The translations under genes and the position numbers were made by a program. Shown here piece by piece: positions 19,425 to 31,589 of a stretch of 64,000 bases of DNA; the stretch's first letter is position 1, and the number at the start of each line of letters is the position of its first letter. The stretch lies in assembly GCF_037948395.1 (NCBI RefSeq), contig NZ_CP149940.1, forward strand, positions 1,736,001-1,800,000, in the 5' to 3' direction. The stretch is from Serratia nevei (lineage in GTDB: Bacteria; Pseudomonadota; Gammaproteobacteria; Enterobacterales; Enterobacteriaceae). The notes below the pieces were generated by a model that worked only from the letters and a program-made list of their open reading frames with translations, did not search any database and had not been told where the DNA came from.

Positions 19425-19459
19425 AAAAAATGCCAGTCACACGGCGGCTGGCATTTTTA
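19425..19459. terminator. Bidirectional Rho-independent terminator, macB / cspD
   Basis: ATGCCAG (19430-19436) pairs with CTGGCAT (19448-19454), flanked by six A on the left and five T on the right. It can serve macB on the plus strand and cspD on the minus strand, since the two genes converge. Confidence 0.85.
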
Positions 19460-19500
19460 TCGCAGTCACGGTCAATGCAGCGCGACGCTGCCGGAAGCGT

Positions 19501-19722
19501 TTAGGACAGCGCCTCGCTTTCCACCGGCACAATAAGGCTGGCATGGTTCCCTTTTGGCCCTTGATGCACGTCGAAGCTGACCTGCTGGCCCGCCTTCAAC
19601 GTTCTGTAACCATCCATCTTGATGGTGGAATAATGCGCGAAAATATCTTCGCCACCGCCGGCTGGGCAGATGAAGCCAAAACCTTTGGCGTTGTTAAACC
19701 ATTTAACAGTACCCGTCTCCAT
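19501..19722 (-). CDS. cspD: Cold shock-like protein CspD, replication inhibitor
   Basis: CspD is a single-stranded DNA and RNA binding protein made in stationary phase; in E. coli it inhibits replication and is degraded by Lon. The 73-residue protein has a single cold-shock domain with RNP1 KGFGFI (residues 13-18) and RNP2-like DIFAHY (26-31). The C-terminal extension (NHASLIVPVESEALS) and the position next to divergent clpSA identify it as CspD rather than another Csp. ATG 19720-19722 is preceded by a GAGGG ribosome site. Confidence 0.95.
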   Translation of the reverse strand: METGTVKWFNNAKGFGFICPAGGGEDIFAHYSTIKMDGYRTLKAGQQVSFDVHQGPKGNHASLIVPVESEALS

Positions 19723-20078
19723 GCTTTTACATCCCTCGCAACGCTATTTTAAGTGAGATGAATAACTGATTTCGCACCCGCCGTGGGCGGGTAGCAGCGT
19801 GGACAAAGGGTGGTTAAAAGACCACCAGCCACGAATTTACACTCTAGAGCAAATGATCGGGCCGTCAAGGGATCGGCTTTTGTCGGCGGGGAGCAGTTCA
19901 CCAAAGTTTGAAGCAGGTAACGCTATTGCCACGATTCAGTCACAATTGGCCCGTTTTTTTGCGCACGTTACAGTGCGGCGGGACGAAGCCGAAGATGATA
20001 AAATAGTAACTATCCCCCACTTTGAATAACCGAAACCTGCCCCCATATAAGAGGGCAGAGCAGAGAAGATGAGCAGCG
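19723..20078. other. Divergent promoter region of cspD and clpSA
   Basis: These 356 bp hold no convincing gene. The right half becomes AT-rich (GATGATAAAATAGTAAC, about 19995-20011) and probably carries the clpS promoter. CTGCCC (20037-20042) and GGGCAG (20053-20058) form a small hairpin just upstream of the clpS start. A short open frame at 19799-20029 has no recognisable features and is taken as chance. Confidence 0.6.
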
Positions 20079-20399
20079 ATGGGCAATAACAACGACTGGC
20101 TAAACTTTGAACACTTGGCCGAAGAAAAACAAATCGATGCGGTAAAACCGCCGTCTATGTATAAAGTTATACTTAACAACGACGATTACACACCGATGGA
20201 ATTTGTGATTGACGTTCTGCAAAAGTTCTTTTCTTATGATATTGAACGCGCAACGCAACTGATGCTCACGGTCCACTATCAAGGCAAGGCGATCTGTGGT
20301 GTTTTTACCGCCGAGGTGGCGGAAACCAAAGTCGTCCATGTGAACCGGTACGCAAGGGAGAACGAGCATCCGTTGCTTTGTACGCTGGAAAAAGCCTGA
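20079..20399 (+). CDS. clpS: ATP-dependent Clp protease adaptor ClpS
   Basis: ClpS binds the N domain of ClpA and delivers N-end rule substrates (N-terminal Phe, Leu, Trp or Tyr) to ClpAP. The 106-residue protein has the same length as E. coli ClpS. The core [20 protein letters not shown] (about 23-42) includes the hydrophobic pocket residues, and His66 of the HYQGKAICG segment is among the recognition residues. The C terminus [15 protein letters not shown] is typical. The gene is 27 bp upstream of clpA in one operon. The aat gene, which makes N-end rule substrates, lies about 3 kb away. Confidence 0.97.
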   Translation: MGNNNDWLNFEHLAEEKQIDAVKPPSMYKVILNNDDYTPMEFVIDVLQKFFSYDIERATQLMLTVHYQGKAICGVFTAEVAETKVVHVNRYARENEHPLLCTLEKA

Positions 20400-20426
20400 A
20401 TAAGGCAATCTATTGGGGAGGTGCTT

Positions 20427-22706
<2,280 letters not shown>

Positions 22707-22724
22707 GGCTGCCTTCAGGCAAAG

Positions 22725-22755
22725 AAAAAGCGATGCTTCGGCATCGCTTTTTTTA
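22725..22755. terminator. Bidirectional Rho-independent terminator, clpA / infA
   Basis: AGCGATGC (22729-22736) and GCATCGCT (22741-22748) form an 8-bp stem with a TTCG loop, flanked by A-rich and T-rich tracts. It ends clpA, and read on the minus strand it can end infA transcripts as well. Confidence 0.88.
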
Positions 22756-22787
22756 TGGGTGAGATTCACCGTACAACAGAAACGAGT

Positions 22788-22860
22788 GAGCCCTCTCAGT
22801 TTACCTGCGCACCTGCAACCCGTTGTGTAACGTCGCTGCGGGGGTAAACGGAAAGGGCTC
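22788..22860 (-). other. Nested 73-nt hairpin downstream of infA (possible structured RNA)
   Basis: Three collinear stems are visible: GAGCCCT (22788-22794) with AGGGCTC (22854-22860), GTTTACC (22799-22805) with GGTAAAC (22843-22849), and an inner CGTT-GTGT-AACG hairpin (22821-22832). On the minus-strand RNA an extra GCAGC/GTTGC stem can form with a G-U pair, which suggests the infA-sense strand. It lies between the infA stop and the shared terminator, so it would be in the infA 3' UTR. It does not resemble ERIC or the serW tRNA found here in E. coli. Confidence 0.5.
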
Positions 22861-22911
22861 CCGAGGGATTACATCCTCGATGCCGCCAGCGTGTGGCGCG
22901 CGGTGAGCCGA

Positions 22912-23148
<237 letters not shown>

Positions 23149-23235
23149 CTACCTTAGTTTTTAACCGGCAAGATAATGCCGAAAAACCCCCATTATGTAA
23201 AGATGTGTCGGTGAACATTGCACCGTTTCCACCAA

Positions 23236-23961
23236 TTAGTTTACTGGAGAGGGCGGTTCAACCGGCTGTGGGGATATGACTTGCTGCTCCCAGCACGCCA
23301 GCGCCAAAGGCCGCCGTTGAAGGGTGCTGAGCTGCTGCAAAAATTGACGGCGCGGAATTTCACGCGCGCCAAGGCGGGCAGTGTGAGCGTTCAGCACCTG
23401 GCAGTCAATCAATTCCCCGCCATAAGCGGCAAAATGGCGGCAAAAGGCCATCAATGCGCATTTTGAGGCGTTGGTGACGCGGCTGAACATCGATTCGCCG
23501 CAGAACAACGCGCCCTGCGCCACGCCGTACATGCCGCCGACCAGTTGATCATCCTGCCATACCTCCACCGAGTGCGCGTAGCCGAGGCGGTGCAGATGCT
23601 GATAGGCGCGCTGTACCTCCGGGCCGATCCAGGTGCCTTCATCCGGCCGATGGGCGCAGGCGGCGATCACCGCGGCGAAGTTGTGGTTGAGCGTGATGCG
23701 AAACGGATCGTGGCGCAAAAAGCGTTTCAGGCTGCGGTTGAGATGAAACTCTGTCGGGAACAGCACCGCACGCGGATCGGGCGACCACCACAGAATCGCT
23801 TCCCCCGGCGAATACCAGGGGAAAATGCCGCGCTCGTAGGCCGCCAGCAGCCGCGGCGCCGTCAGGTCGCCGCCGATAGCCAGCAGGCCGTTAGGGTCGC
23901 GCAGGGCGCCCTCAGGCGAGGGAAACGCTAGCGACTGGGGGGAAAGTTTAACGATGCGCAT
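23236..23961 (-). CDS. aat: Leucyl/phenylalanyl-tRNA-protein transferase
   Basis: Aat transfers Leu or Phe from aminoacyl-tRNA to proteins with N-terminal Arg or Lys and so creates N-degrons for ClpS-ClpAP. The 241-residue protein shows the conserved [12 protein letters not shown] block (W58-W59), then FHLNRSLKR and [20 protein letters not shown], and [18 protein letters not shown] of the GNAT-like active region. It is downstream of cydC, 29 bp after its stop in the leftward transcript, so it may be the last gene of a cydD-cydC-aat run. Confidence 0.96.
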   Translation of the reverse strand: MRIVKLSPQSLAFPSPEGALRDPNGLLAIGGDLTAPRLLAAYERGIFPWYSPGEAILWWSPDPRAVLFPTEFHLNRSLKRFLRHDPFRITLNHNFAAVIAACAHRPDEGTWIGPEVQRAYQHLHRLGYAHSVEVWQDDQLVGGMYGVAQGALFCGESMFSRVTNASKCALMAFCRHFAAYGGELIDCQVLNAHTARLGAREIPRRQFLQQLSTLQRRPLALACWEQQVISPQPVEPPSPVN

Positions 23962-23990
23962 ACAGGCTCTCTGCGTCCTCTACGGGCCGA

Positions 23991-25730
23991 TTACGGCGCC
24001 AGGTTGCTGATACGGTTGCGAAAGCGGGCATAGCGGCCCTGCCGGCGCATCAGGGTGGCGTGATCGCCCTGTTCGACAATCCGGCCGTCGTCTATCACGC
24101 AAATGCGGTCGAGATGCTCCAGGCCGTACAGACGGTGCGTCACCAGGATCAGCGTTTTTCCCTGACAATGCCGGCGCAGCAGCGCCAGGATCTGCTGCTC
24201 GGTTTCGGCGTCCAGCCCTTCGGTCGGTTCGTCGAGCAGCAGCAGCGGGGCTGGGTGCAGCAGCGCGCGGGCGATGCCCAGACGGCGCTGTTCGCCGCCG
24301 GACAGCTGCCGGCCGCCTTCGCCCAGCCAGGCGTTCAGCCCGCCGTCGCTGTCCAGCAATTTGCCGAGCCCCACCTGCTGCAGTACCTCGCTCAGGCTAG
24401 CGTCGTCGGCGTCCGGCGCGGCCAGCCGCAGGTTTTCCCGCAGTGTATCGCTGAAGATATGCACCCGCTGGCTGACGACCGTGGTCATCCGACGCAGCGT
24501 GGTTTCATCATAATCCTCCAGCGGTTCGCCGTTGAGCAGAATGTTGCCGCCGTCGGTGCGCCAGGCGCGGGTCAGCAGCTGCAGCAGGGTGGACTTGCCG
24601 CAGCCGGTGCGGCCGAGCAAGGCGATGTGTTCGCCGGCCGCGACCTCGAGCGTGACGTCGCGCAGCACCGGTTGCGGCTGGTCGGGGTAGGTGAAACTCA
24701 GCTGCCGCAGGCTAAGCTGAGCGCGATCGGCGGCGGCCGGGCCGGTGGCAGGGAAGGTGACCTCCGGCTGACGATCGATGATCTGTTTGACCCGCGTGGC
24801 GGAGGCGATCACCTGGCCGAGATGCTGGAAGGCACCGGCGACCGGCATCAGCGCTTCGAACGACGCCAGCGCGGCGAAGACGAACAGTGCGATCAGCGCG
24901 CCGGGTTGGGTATCGCCGCCGATGCCGGCGGCGGTCAGCCACAGCAGCAGCGTCACCGTCAGCCCGCTGGCGAGGATCATCAACGCCTGCGCCTTGCCGC
25001 TCAGCGAGGCCTGCTGCCACTGGCGGCGTTGCCACCGCTGTTCGGTGGCGTTCAGCGTCTGGCGAAAGTCGTTGACGGCACCGAACACCACCAGCTCGGC
25101 CTGCCCCTGCAGCCAGGCGGTCAGGTCGGTTCGGTATTGGCCGCGCAGGGCGGTAAGCTGGCCGCCGATCGGCTTGCCGGCGCGATAAAACACCGGCGGC
25201 ACCAGCAGCAGCAACAGTAACAGAATGCCGCCCAGCGTCAGGGCGAGCGCAGGATCGAGCCAGCTCAGGCCGTAGGTGACCACCAGGATCACCACCGCCG
25301 CGCTGATCAACGGCGAGATCACCCGCAGATAAAGATGATCCAGCGTGTCCACGTCCGCCACCAGGCGGTTGAGCAGCTCGGCCTGGCGGAAGCGGGCGAT
25401 GCCGCCCGGCGTCAGCGGCAGGATCTTGCTGAAGGTGAACACCCGCAGATGCGACAGTACGCGGAAGGTGGCGTCGTGGCTGACGACTCGCTCGGCATAG
25501 CGCCCGGCGGTGCGGAAGATCGCCGCGCCGCGCACGCCGGCGGCCGGCAGCATGTAGTTGAAGGTCAACAGGCCCGCCAATCCGGCCAGCGACGAGGCGG
25601 CCAGGAACCAGCCGGAGAGTGCCAGCAGGCCGATGCTGGCCAGCAGAGTGACGATCGCCAAAAGGATGCCCAGGCTAATCAGCAGGCTATGGCGGCGATA
25701 CAACGCCAAAAACGGCAGCAAAACGCGCAT
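23991..25730 (-). CDS. cydC: Heterodimeric ABC transporter subunit CydC (cysteine/glutathione exporter)
   Basis: CydDC exports glutathione and cysteine to the periplasm and is required for assembly of cytochrome bd oxidase. The 579-residue protein has six transmembrane helices (about 1-320) and a C-terminal ATPase with Walker A GRTGCGKST (Lys379), signature QLSGGEQRR and Walker B LLLLDEPTEGLD. The start ATG is only 2 bp after the cydD stop, so the two are co-translated. In E. coli CydC is 573 residues, and no unusual insertion is evident. Cytochrome bd genes are not in this window. Confidence 0.95.
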   Translation of the reverse strand: MRVLLPFLALYRRHSLLISLGILLAIVTLLASIGLLALSGWFLAASSLAGLAGLLTFNYMLPAAGVRGAAIFRTAGRYAERVVSHDATFRVLSHLRVFTFSKILPLTPGGIARFRQAELLNRLVADVDTLDHLYLRVISPLISAAVVILVVTYGLSWLDPALALTLGGILLLLLLLVPPVFYRAGKPIGGQLTALRGQYRTDLTAWLQGQAELVVFGAVNDFRQTLNATEQRWQRRQWQQASLSGKAQALMILASGLTVTLLLWLTAAGIGGDTQPGALIALFVFAALASFEALMPVAGAFQHLGQVIASATRVKQIIDRQPEVTFPATGPAAADRAQLSLRQLSFTYPDQPQPVLRDVTLEVAAGEHIALLGRTGCGKSTLLQLLTRAWRTDGGNILLNGEPLEDYDETTLRRMTTVVSQRVHIFSDTLRENLRLAAPDADDASLSEVLQQVGLGKLLDSDGGLNAWLGEGGRQLSGGEQRRLGIARALLHPAPLLLLDEPTEGLDAETEQQILALLRRHCQGKTLILVTHRLYGLEHLDRICVIDDGRIVEQGDHATLMRRQGRYARFRNRISNLAP

Positions 25731-25732
25731 GA

Positions 25733-27499
25733 TTAAAGCTCCCCGCGGCGATGGGCGATCAGAGTGGCAAACAGGCCCGGTTGGGCGCTGAGGGTGGCGT
25801 AATCGCCCCGTTGCACGATGCGCCCGTTATCCATCACCCAAATCTGATCGTAGTCTTCGGTATCTTCCAGCTGGTGCGTCACCAGCAGGGTGGTTTGCTG
25901 ATGCGAAGCGGCATTCAACGCCTGCATCACCCGCTGTTCGCTGTGGGCATCGAGGCTGGCGGCCGGTTCATCCAGCAGCAGCAGGCGGCGCGGACCGATC
26001 AGCGCCCGGGCGACCGCCACGCGCTGCGCCTGGCCGACCGACAGGCGAGCGGCGTTGTCGCCCACTTCGGTGTCGAGCCCCTGCGGCAGATAAGGGAGCA
26101 GTTCGCTGACGTAGGCGAGTTCCACCGCCTGCTGCAGCTGCGCTTCGTCGGCCTGCGGGCAGCCCAGCAGAATATTGGCGCGCAGGGTTTGCGCCGGCAG
26201 ATGCGGGTTCTGGCCGACCCAGCTCAGCTGCTGGCGCCAGGTTTCGGCGGACAGTTCACGCAGCTCAATGCCGTTGACGGTCAACGACCCGCGATAGGGC
26301 AGGAAGCCGAGCAGCAGATTCAGCAGCGAGCTTTTACCGGCGCCGCTCAGCCCGACCAGCGCCACGCGCTGCTGCGGTTGCAGGGTGAAGCTCAGCGGCC
26401 CGGCCAGCAGTACGCCGTTCGGCGACAGGATTTCCAACGCGTTCGCCTGCAGCGTCAGCGGTTGATCGGCGGGCAGTTGCCGCGTGCCGTTGCCCATCTG
26501 CTCGCCTTCGGCGCTGAGGAAGGTTTCCAGCGCTTCCGCCGCGCCGATCGCCTGCGCTTTGGCATGGTAGAAGGTGCCGAGATCGCGCAGCGGTTGGAAA
26601 AACTCCGGTGCCAGAATCAACACCAGAAAACCGGAAAACAGCGTCACGCCGAGGCCGTAGCTGCCGAAGTTGAGTTCGCCGAGGTAGGAAAAGCCGAAGT
26701 ACACCGCCACCACGGCGATGGAGATCGAGGCGAAGAACTCCAGCACGCCGGAAGAGAGGAAGGCCAGGCGCAGCACTTCCATGGTGCGGCTGCGGAAGTC
26801 TTCGGAGGATTTGGCGATCTGCGCGGTTTCGGCCTGCGCGCGGTCGAACAGCCGCAGGGTGTCCAGGCCGCGCAGGCGGTCGAGGAAGTTGCCGCTCAAG
26901 CGCGCCAGCGCCACGAAGTTGCGGCGGTTGGCGTCGGCGGCTCCCATGCCGACCAGCGCCATAAACAGCGGGATCAGCGGCGCGGTTGCCAGCAGAATGA
27001 TGCCCGCGGCCCAATTGATCGGGAAGACGGCGATCAAAATCAGCAGCGGGATGAAAACCGCCAGATACATCTGCGGCAGATAGCGCGAGTAATAGTCCTG
27101 CATATCCTCGATCTGTTCGACGATGATGCTGGCCCAGCTGCCCGCCGGTTTGCCCTGGATCCAGGCCGGGCCGAGCTGCTGCAGCTTATCCAGCACCTGT
27201 TGGCGCATGCGCTGGCGGATCACCTGCCCACACAGGAAACCAATCCGTTCCCGCAGCCAGCTTAACAGCGCCCGCAGCGCGAACGCGGCGGCCAGCCAGA
27301 TAAACGAAGGGATCAGCTGTTCGCGCGGGGTATGTTCGATGATCAGGGCGTGCAGCAGGCTGGCCAGCAGCCAGGCCTGCGCCACGATCAGCAGGCCGCT
27401 GAACAGCCCCAACAGCATGGAAAGGCGCAGCCAACGCTGCGCTAACGAACTCTGGGTTTTAAGCCAACGGGTTAACTGTTGCTGTCTGGTTTTTTTCAT
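25733..27499 (-). CDS. cydD: Heterodimeric ABC transporter subunit CydD (cysteine/glutathione exporter)
   Basis: This is the partner of CydC. The 588-residue protein, the same length as E. coli CydD, has an N-terminal six-helix exporter domain and a C-terminal ATPase with Walker A GLSGAGKSS (Lys389), signature RLSVGQAQR (an SVGQ variant of the usual SGGQ) and Walker B LLLLDEPAASLD. The variant signature is expected for one half of an asymmetric heterodimer. In E. coli cydD directly follows trxB; here a GST gene and a LysR regulator intervene, so the promoter probably lies in the 175 bp upstream (27500-27674). Confidence 0.95.
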   Translation of the reverse strand: MKKTRQQQLTRWLKTQSSLAQRWLRLSMLLGLFSGLLIVAQAWLLASLLHALIIEHTPREQLIPSFIWLAAAFALRALLSWLRERIGFLCGQVIRQRMRQQVLDKLQQLGPAWIQGKPAGSWASIIVEQIEDMQDYYSRYLPQMYLAVFIPLLILIAVFPINWAAGIILLATAPLIPLFMALVGMGAADANRRNFVALARLSGNFLDRLRGLDTLRLFDRAQAETAQIAKSSEDFRSRTMEVLRLAFLSSGVLEFFASISIAVVAVYFGFSYLGELNFGSYGLGVTLFSGFLVLILAPEFFQPLRDLGTFYHAKAQAIGAAEALETFLSAEGEQMGNGTRQLPADQPLTLQANALEILSPNGVLLAGPLSFTLQPQQRVALVGLSGAGKSSLLNLLLGFLPYRGSLTVNGIELRELSAETWRQQLSWVGQNPHLPAQTLRANILLGCPQADEAQLQQAVELAYVSELLPYLPQGLDTEVGDNAARLSVGQAQRVAVARALIGPRRLLLLDEPAASLDAHSEQRVMQALNAASHQQTTLLVTHQLEDTEDYDQIWVMDNGRIVQRGDYATLSAQPGLFATLIAHRRGEL

Positions 27500-27674
27500 C
27501 AGATATGCGTCTGCATCGCCGGCGCCCGTTTGTTACGGGCTGGGTTAACGTACTGTTAAATAATAGTGTTTGGCGCAATCGGCGGCAAACAAGCGAGGTC
27601 CCATGTTACCTCGTCACCCGGCAGACTGAAAATAATAAAGCGGCCAAATGTGGCTATAACAGACGCGTTACCGA

Positions 27675-28292
27675 CTATTTGACTTCCTCACTCGCGGCCT
27701 CGGCTTCCAGAGCGGCGCACACCGACGCTCGCTCTGCGATCCGCGCCACATAATGCTGGAGCGGCGGCCACTCGCTCAGCGAAATCTCGAAGCGCGCCAT
27801 CCAGCGCAACACGGTAAACAGATAAGCGTCTGCGACGCTGAAATGCGTTCCCAGCAGATAAGTTTGTGGTGCCAAAGCTTGCGCGATATAACCCAATCGC
27901 CGCCTCAACTTGTCGCGCAGCAACGCCTTGGCGCCGTCGGGCAGGGCGTCATTGAATAAAGGGGCGGCGCCGGCATGGATCTCGCTGGTGATGAAATTAA
28001 GCCATTCCTGCAGCCGTACCCGCTCAAAGGCCGTCGGTGGCGGCGCCAGCCGGCGCTCTGGGCGCAGGTCGGCGAGGTATTGAACGATAGCGGAGCCTTC
28101 GGTGATCACATTGCCATCGTCCAGTTGCAGGGCGGCGACGTAACCTTTGGGGTTGATGCGATAGAAATCCTCACCGTCGGCGCAGCGCTTGCTGCGATTG
28201 TTCACCCTGATCAGGGTGAAGGGGAGCGCTAATTCGCGCAGGACGATATGTGGGGCAAGCGAGCAGGCATCGGGAGCAAAATACAGCTTCAT
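27675..28292 (-). CDS. Glutathione S-transferase, beta class (GstA-like)
   Basis: The 205-residue protein resembles E. coli GstA. A thioredoxin-like glutathione-binding domain (residues 1-80) holds the beta-class residue Cys10 in PDACSLAPH and the cis-Pro and Glu-Ser-like region EGSAIVQYL. The helical C-terminal domain has His106 in SEIHAG and the SVADAYLFTVLRW helix cap. These enzymes conjugate glutathione to electrophiles or reduce peroxides. ATG 28290-28292 was chosen because MKLYFAPDAC is the family N terminus. It is 93 bp downstream of a LysR regulator on the same strand. The neighbour CydDC exports glutathione, but a functional link is only suggestive. Confidence 0.9.
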   Translation of the reverse strand: MKLYFAPDACSLAPHIVLRELALPFTLIRVNNRSKRCADGEDFYRINPKGYVAALQLDDGNVITEGSAIVQYLADLRPERRLAPPPTAFERVRLQEWLNFITSEIHAGAAPLFNDALPDGAKALLRDKLRRRLGYIAQALAPQTYLLGTHFSVADAYLFTVLRWMARFEISLSEWPPLQHYVARIAERASVCAALEAEAASEEVK

Positions 28293-28385
28293 GCTATTTC
28301 CTTGTGGGTCAATGAGAACGCTTGCCACAGCATGCCGACGCGGGCACCGGCGGGAAAATGGAAATTTCAGAAAGCCGCTATTAGC

Positions 28386-29273
28386 TCAGCGACTGGCCAG
28401 AGTTTGCTCCTGTTCTCGCAGGTAACTCAGCAGGGTTTGGACGGGGAGCCGGGCCGCCGCCTCGGATGAGCACGCGAGGCCGAAACGGCGATAAATCGGC
28501 GCAACGAGCGGCAGAGCGCAAACCCCAAGCGCGTCGGGCGGGATCACGGACGCGGGCATCAGCGCGACGCCCGTGCCTTCCCTGACCAGCGTCAATGCCG
28601 TTTGCCAATCGCTGACGGTGGCGCGGATATCGGCCAGCGCCAGGCCCGACTGCTGCGCCAAGCTTTGCGCATTGAGATCGCACCCGCCGGTCGCCAGGAT
28701 AAAAGGCAGCCGGAACAGGGCATCCAGCGCCACCGGCCGCCGCGCTCGCGCCAGCGGATACGCGCTGGGCACGACCGCCAGCCAGGCATCCTCTCCCAAA
28801 GGGAAGCACTGCCGCTCCGGCGCCGGATTGAGCACCACGCCGATGTCTGCCGTCGCCGATGTTAACCAGCTCTCCACTTCGTGATCGGTGCCCTCGAGCG
28901 TAATCAGCTCAATGTCGGGGTACAGACGGCGAAATTTACGCAGCAGCGGCGGCAACAGCTTGCTGAATGCCGACGGGAAACTGGCCAGGCGTATTTTGCC
29001 CGCGTGTGCGTTGCCGGCTTGTTGCGCACACTGCTGAATGGCCCGCAGTGCTTCCAACATCGTGCGGGCATGGGCGACGATCTGCTGGCCGCTTTGGGTC
29101 AGGACGACATTGTGCGGTTGGCGCACCAAAAGCCGGGTGCTCAGCATTGTCTCCAGTTGAGCGATGGCCTGGCTGGCGGCAGACTGCGTCATACCGCAGA
29201 TCGCCGCAGCCTGAGTGATGGTGCCGTTGTCGGCGACGGCAACCAGCAGGCGCCAGTGAAGAAGATTATGCAT
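28386..29273 (-). CDS. LysR family transcriptional regulator
   Basis: The 295-residue protein has an N-terminal winged helix-turn-helix (about residues 1-60; ATITQAA-like GTITQAAAICGMTQSAASQA) and a C-terminal periplasmic-binding-like effector domain from about residue 90 (KIRLASFPSAFSKLLPPL). The effector is unknown. It is unusual in being co-directional with the adjacent GST gene rather than divergent; the pair may be one transcript. The pair sits between trxB and cydD, which adjoin each other in E. coli, so it marks an insertion. Confidence 0.9.
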   Translation of the reverse strand: MHNLLHWRLLVAVADNGTITQAAAICGMTQSAASQAIAQLETMLSTRLLVRQPHNVVLTQSGQQIVAHARTMLEALRAIQQCAQQAGNAHAGKIRLASFPSAFSKLLPPLLRKFRRLYPDIELITLEGTDHEVESWLTSATADIGVVLNPAPERQCFPLGEDAWLAVVPSAYPLARARRPVALDALFRLPFILATGGCDLNAQSLAQQSGLALADIRATVSDWQTALTLVREGTGVALMPASVIPPDALGVCALPLVAPIYRRFGLACSSEAAARLPVQTLLSYLREQEQTLASR

Positions 29274-29302
29274 CGGCGTGCATCCTCTTGAGGAGCGAAG
29301 AC

Positions 29303-29330
29303 AAAAAAAGCGGCTCGAGAGCCGCTTTTT
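29303..29330 (-). terminator. Rho-independent terminator of trxB
   Basis: AGCGGCT and AGCCGCT form a stable stem with a CGAG loop, flanked by seven A on the left (T on the minus strand) and five T on the right. On the minus strand it directly follows trxB and precedes the LysR gene, so it separates trxB from the downstream genes. Confidence 0.88.
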
Positions 29331-29348
29331 GCTGGTGGCGAGAAAGCC

Positions 29349-30974
<1,626 letters not shown>

Positions 30975-31469
30975 ATGGCAGACAACAAGAAACGCCCGGG
31001 TAAAGATCTTGACCGTATCGACCGCAACATCCTGAATGAGCTGCAGAAGGATGGGCGTATTTCGAACGTCGAGCTTTCGAAGCGCGTGGGGTTATCCCCG
31101 ACACCATGTTTAGAACGCGTGCGCCGTCTCGAGCGCCAGGGTTTCATTCATGGCTATACCGCATTGCTCAACCCGCATTATCTGGATGCGTCCCTGCTGG
31201 TTTTCGTGGAGATCACGCTGAACCGCGGCGCGCCGGATGTGTTTGAGCAATTCAACTCGGCAGTGCAGAAGCTTGAAGAAATTCAGGAGTGTCATCTGGT
31301 TTCCGGCGATTTCGACTACCTGTTGAAAACCCGCGTACCGGACATGTCGGCTTACCGCAAACTGTTGGGTGAAACCTTGCTGCGTTTGCCGGGGGTCAAC
31401 GACACCCGTACCTACGTAGTGATGGAAGAAGTGAAACAGAGTAACCGTCTGGTTATCAAAACACGGTAA
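30975..31469 (+). CDS. lrp: Leucine-responsive regulatory protein
   Basis: Lrp is a global regulator of amino acid, pilus and transport genes and responds to leucine. The 164-residue protein equals E. coli Lrp in length. It has the N-terminal helix-turn-helix ISNVELSKRVGLSPTPCLER (about 31-50), a linker, and the C-terminal RAM domain that binds leucine and forms octamers (ECHLVSGDFDYLLKTRVPDM). ATG 30975 follows AAGAGAGAC. It lies upstream of ftsK, as in E. coli, and serC (17.5 kb away) is a known Lrp target in E. coli. Confidence 0.98.
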   Translation: MADNKKRPGKDLDRIDRNILNELQKDGRISNVELSKRVGLSPTPCLERVRRLERQGFIHGYTALLNPHYLDASLLVFVEITLNRGAPDVFEQFNSAVQKLEEIQECHLVSGDFDYLLKTRVPDMSAYRKLLGETLLRLPGVNDTRTYVVMEEVKQSNRLVIKTR

Positions 31470-31589
31470 GGTGCAGGTGCAAAACCTGATTAAATTGGTT
31501 ACACTCCTGTTTATTCATACAGTTTCGGCGCCGGGGAAGCTTCTCGGCGCTGTTGCTATGTCAGCTAACAGGAACCTGGAGAGCCTTTC

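Noticed and set aside
17320..19440. Very long open frame on the minus strand opposite macB (about 700 codons)
   Set aside because: It is antisense to a fully conserved gene, has a composition rich in Arg, His and Gln typical of shadow frames in GC-rich DNA, and matches no family.
19799..20029. Short open frame between cspD and clpS
   Set aside because: No ribosome site, no family features, and it lies in a promoter region.
22756..22911. A serine tRNA gene as in E. coli
   Set aside because: The complementary arms do not form a cloverleaf, and no T-loop or CCA end is visible on either strand.
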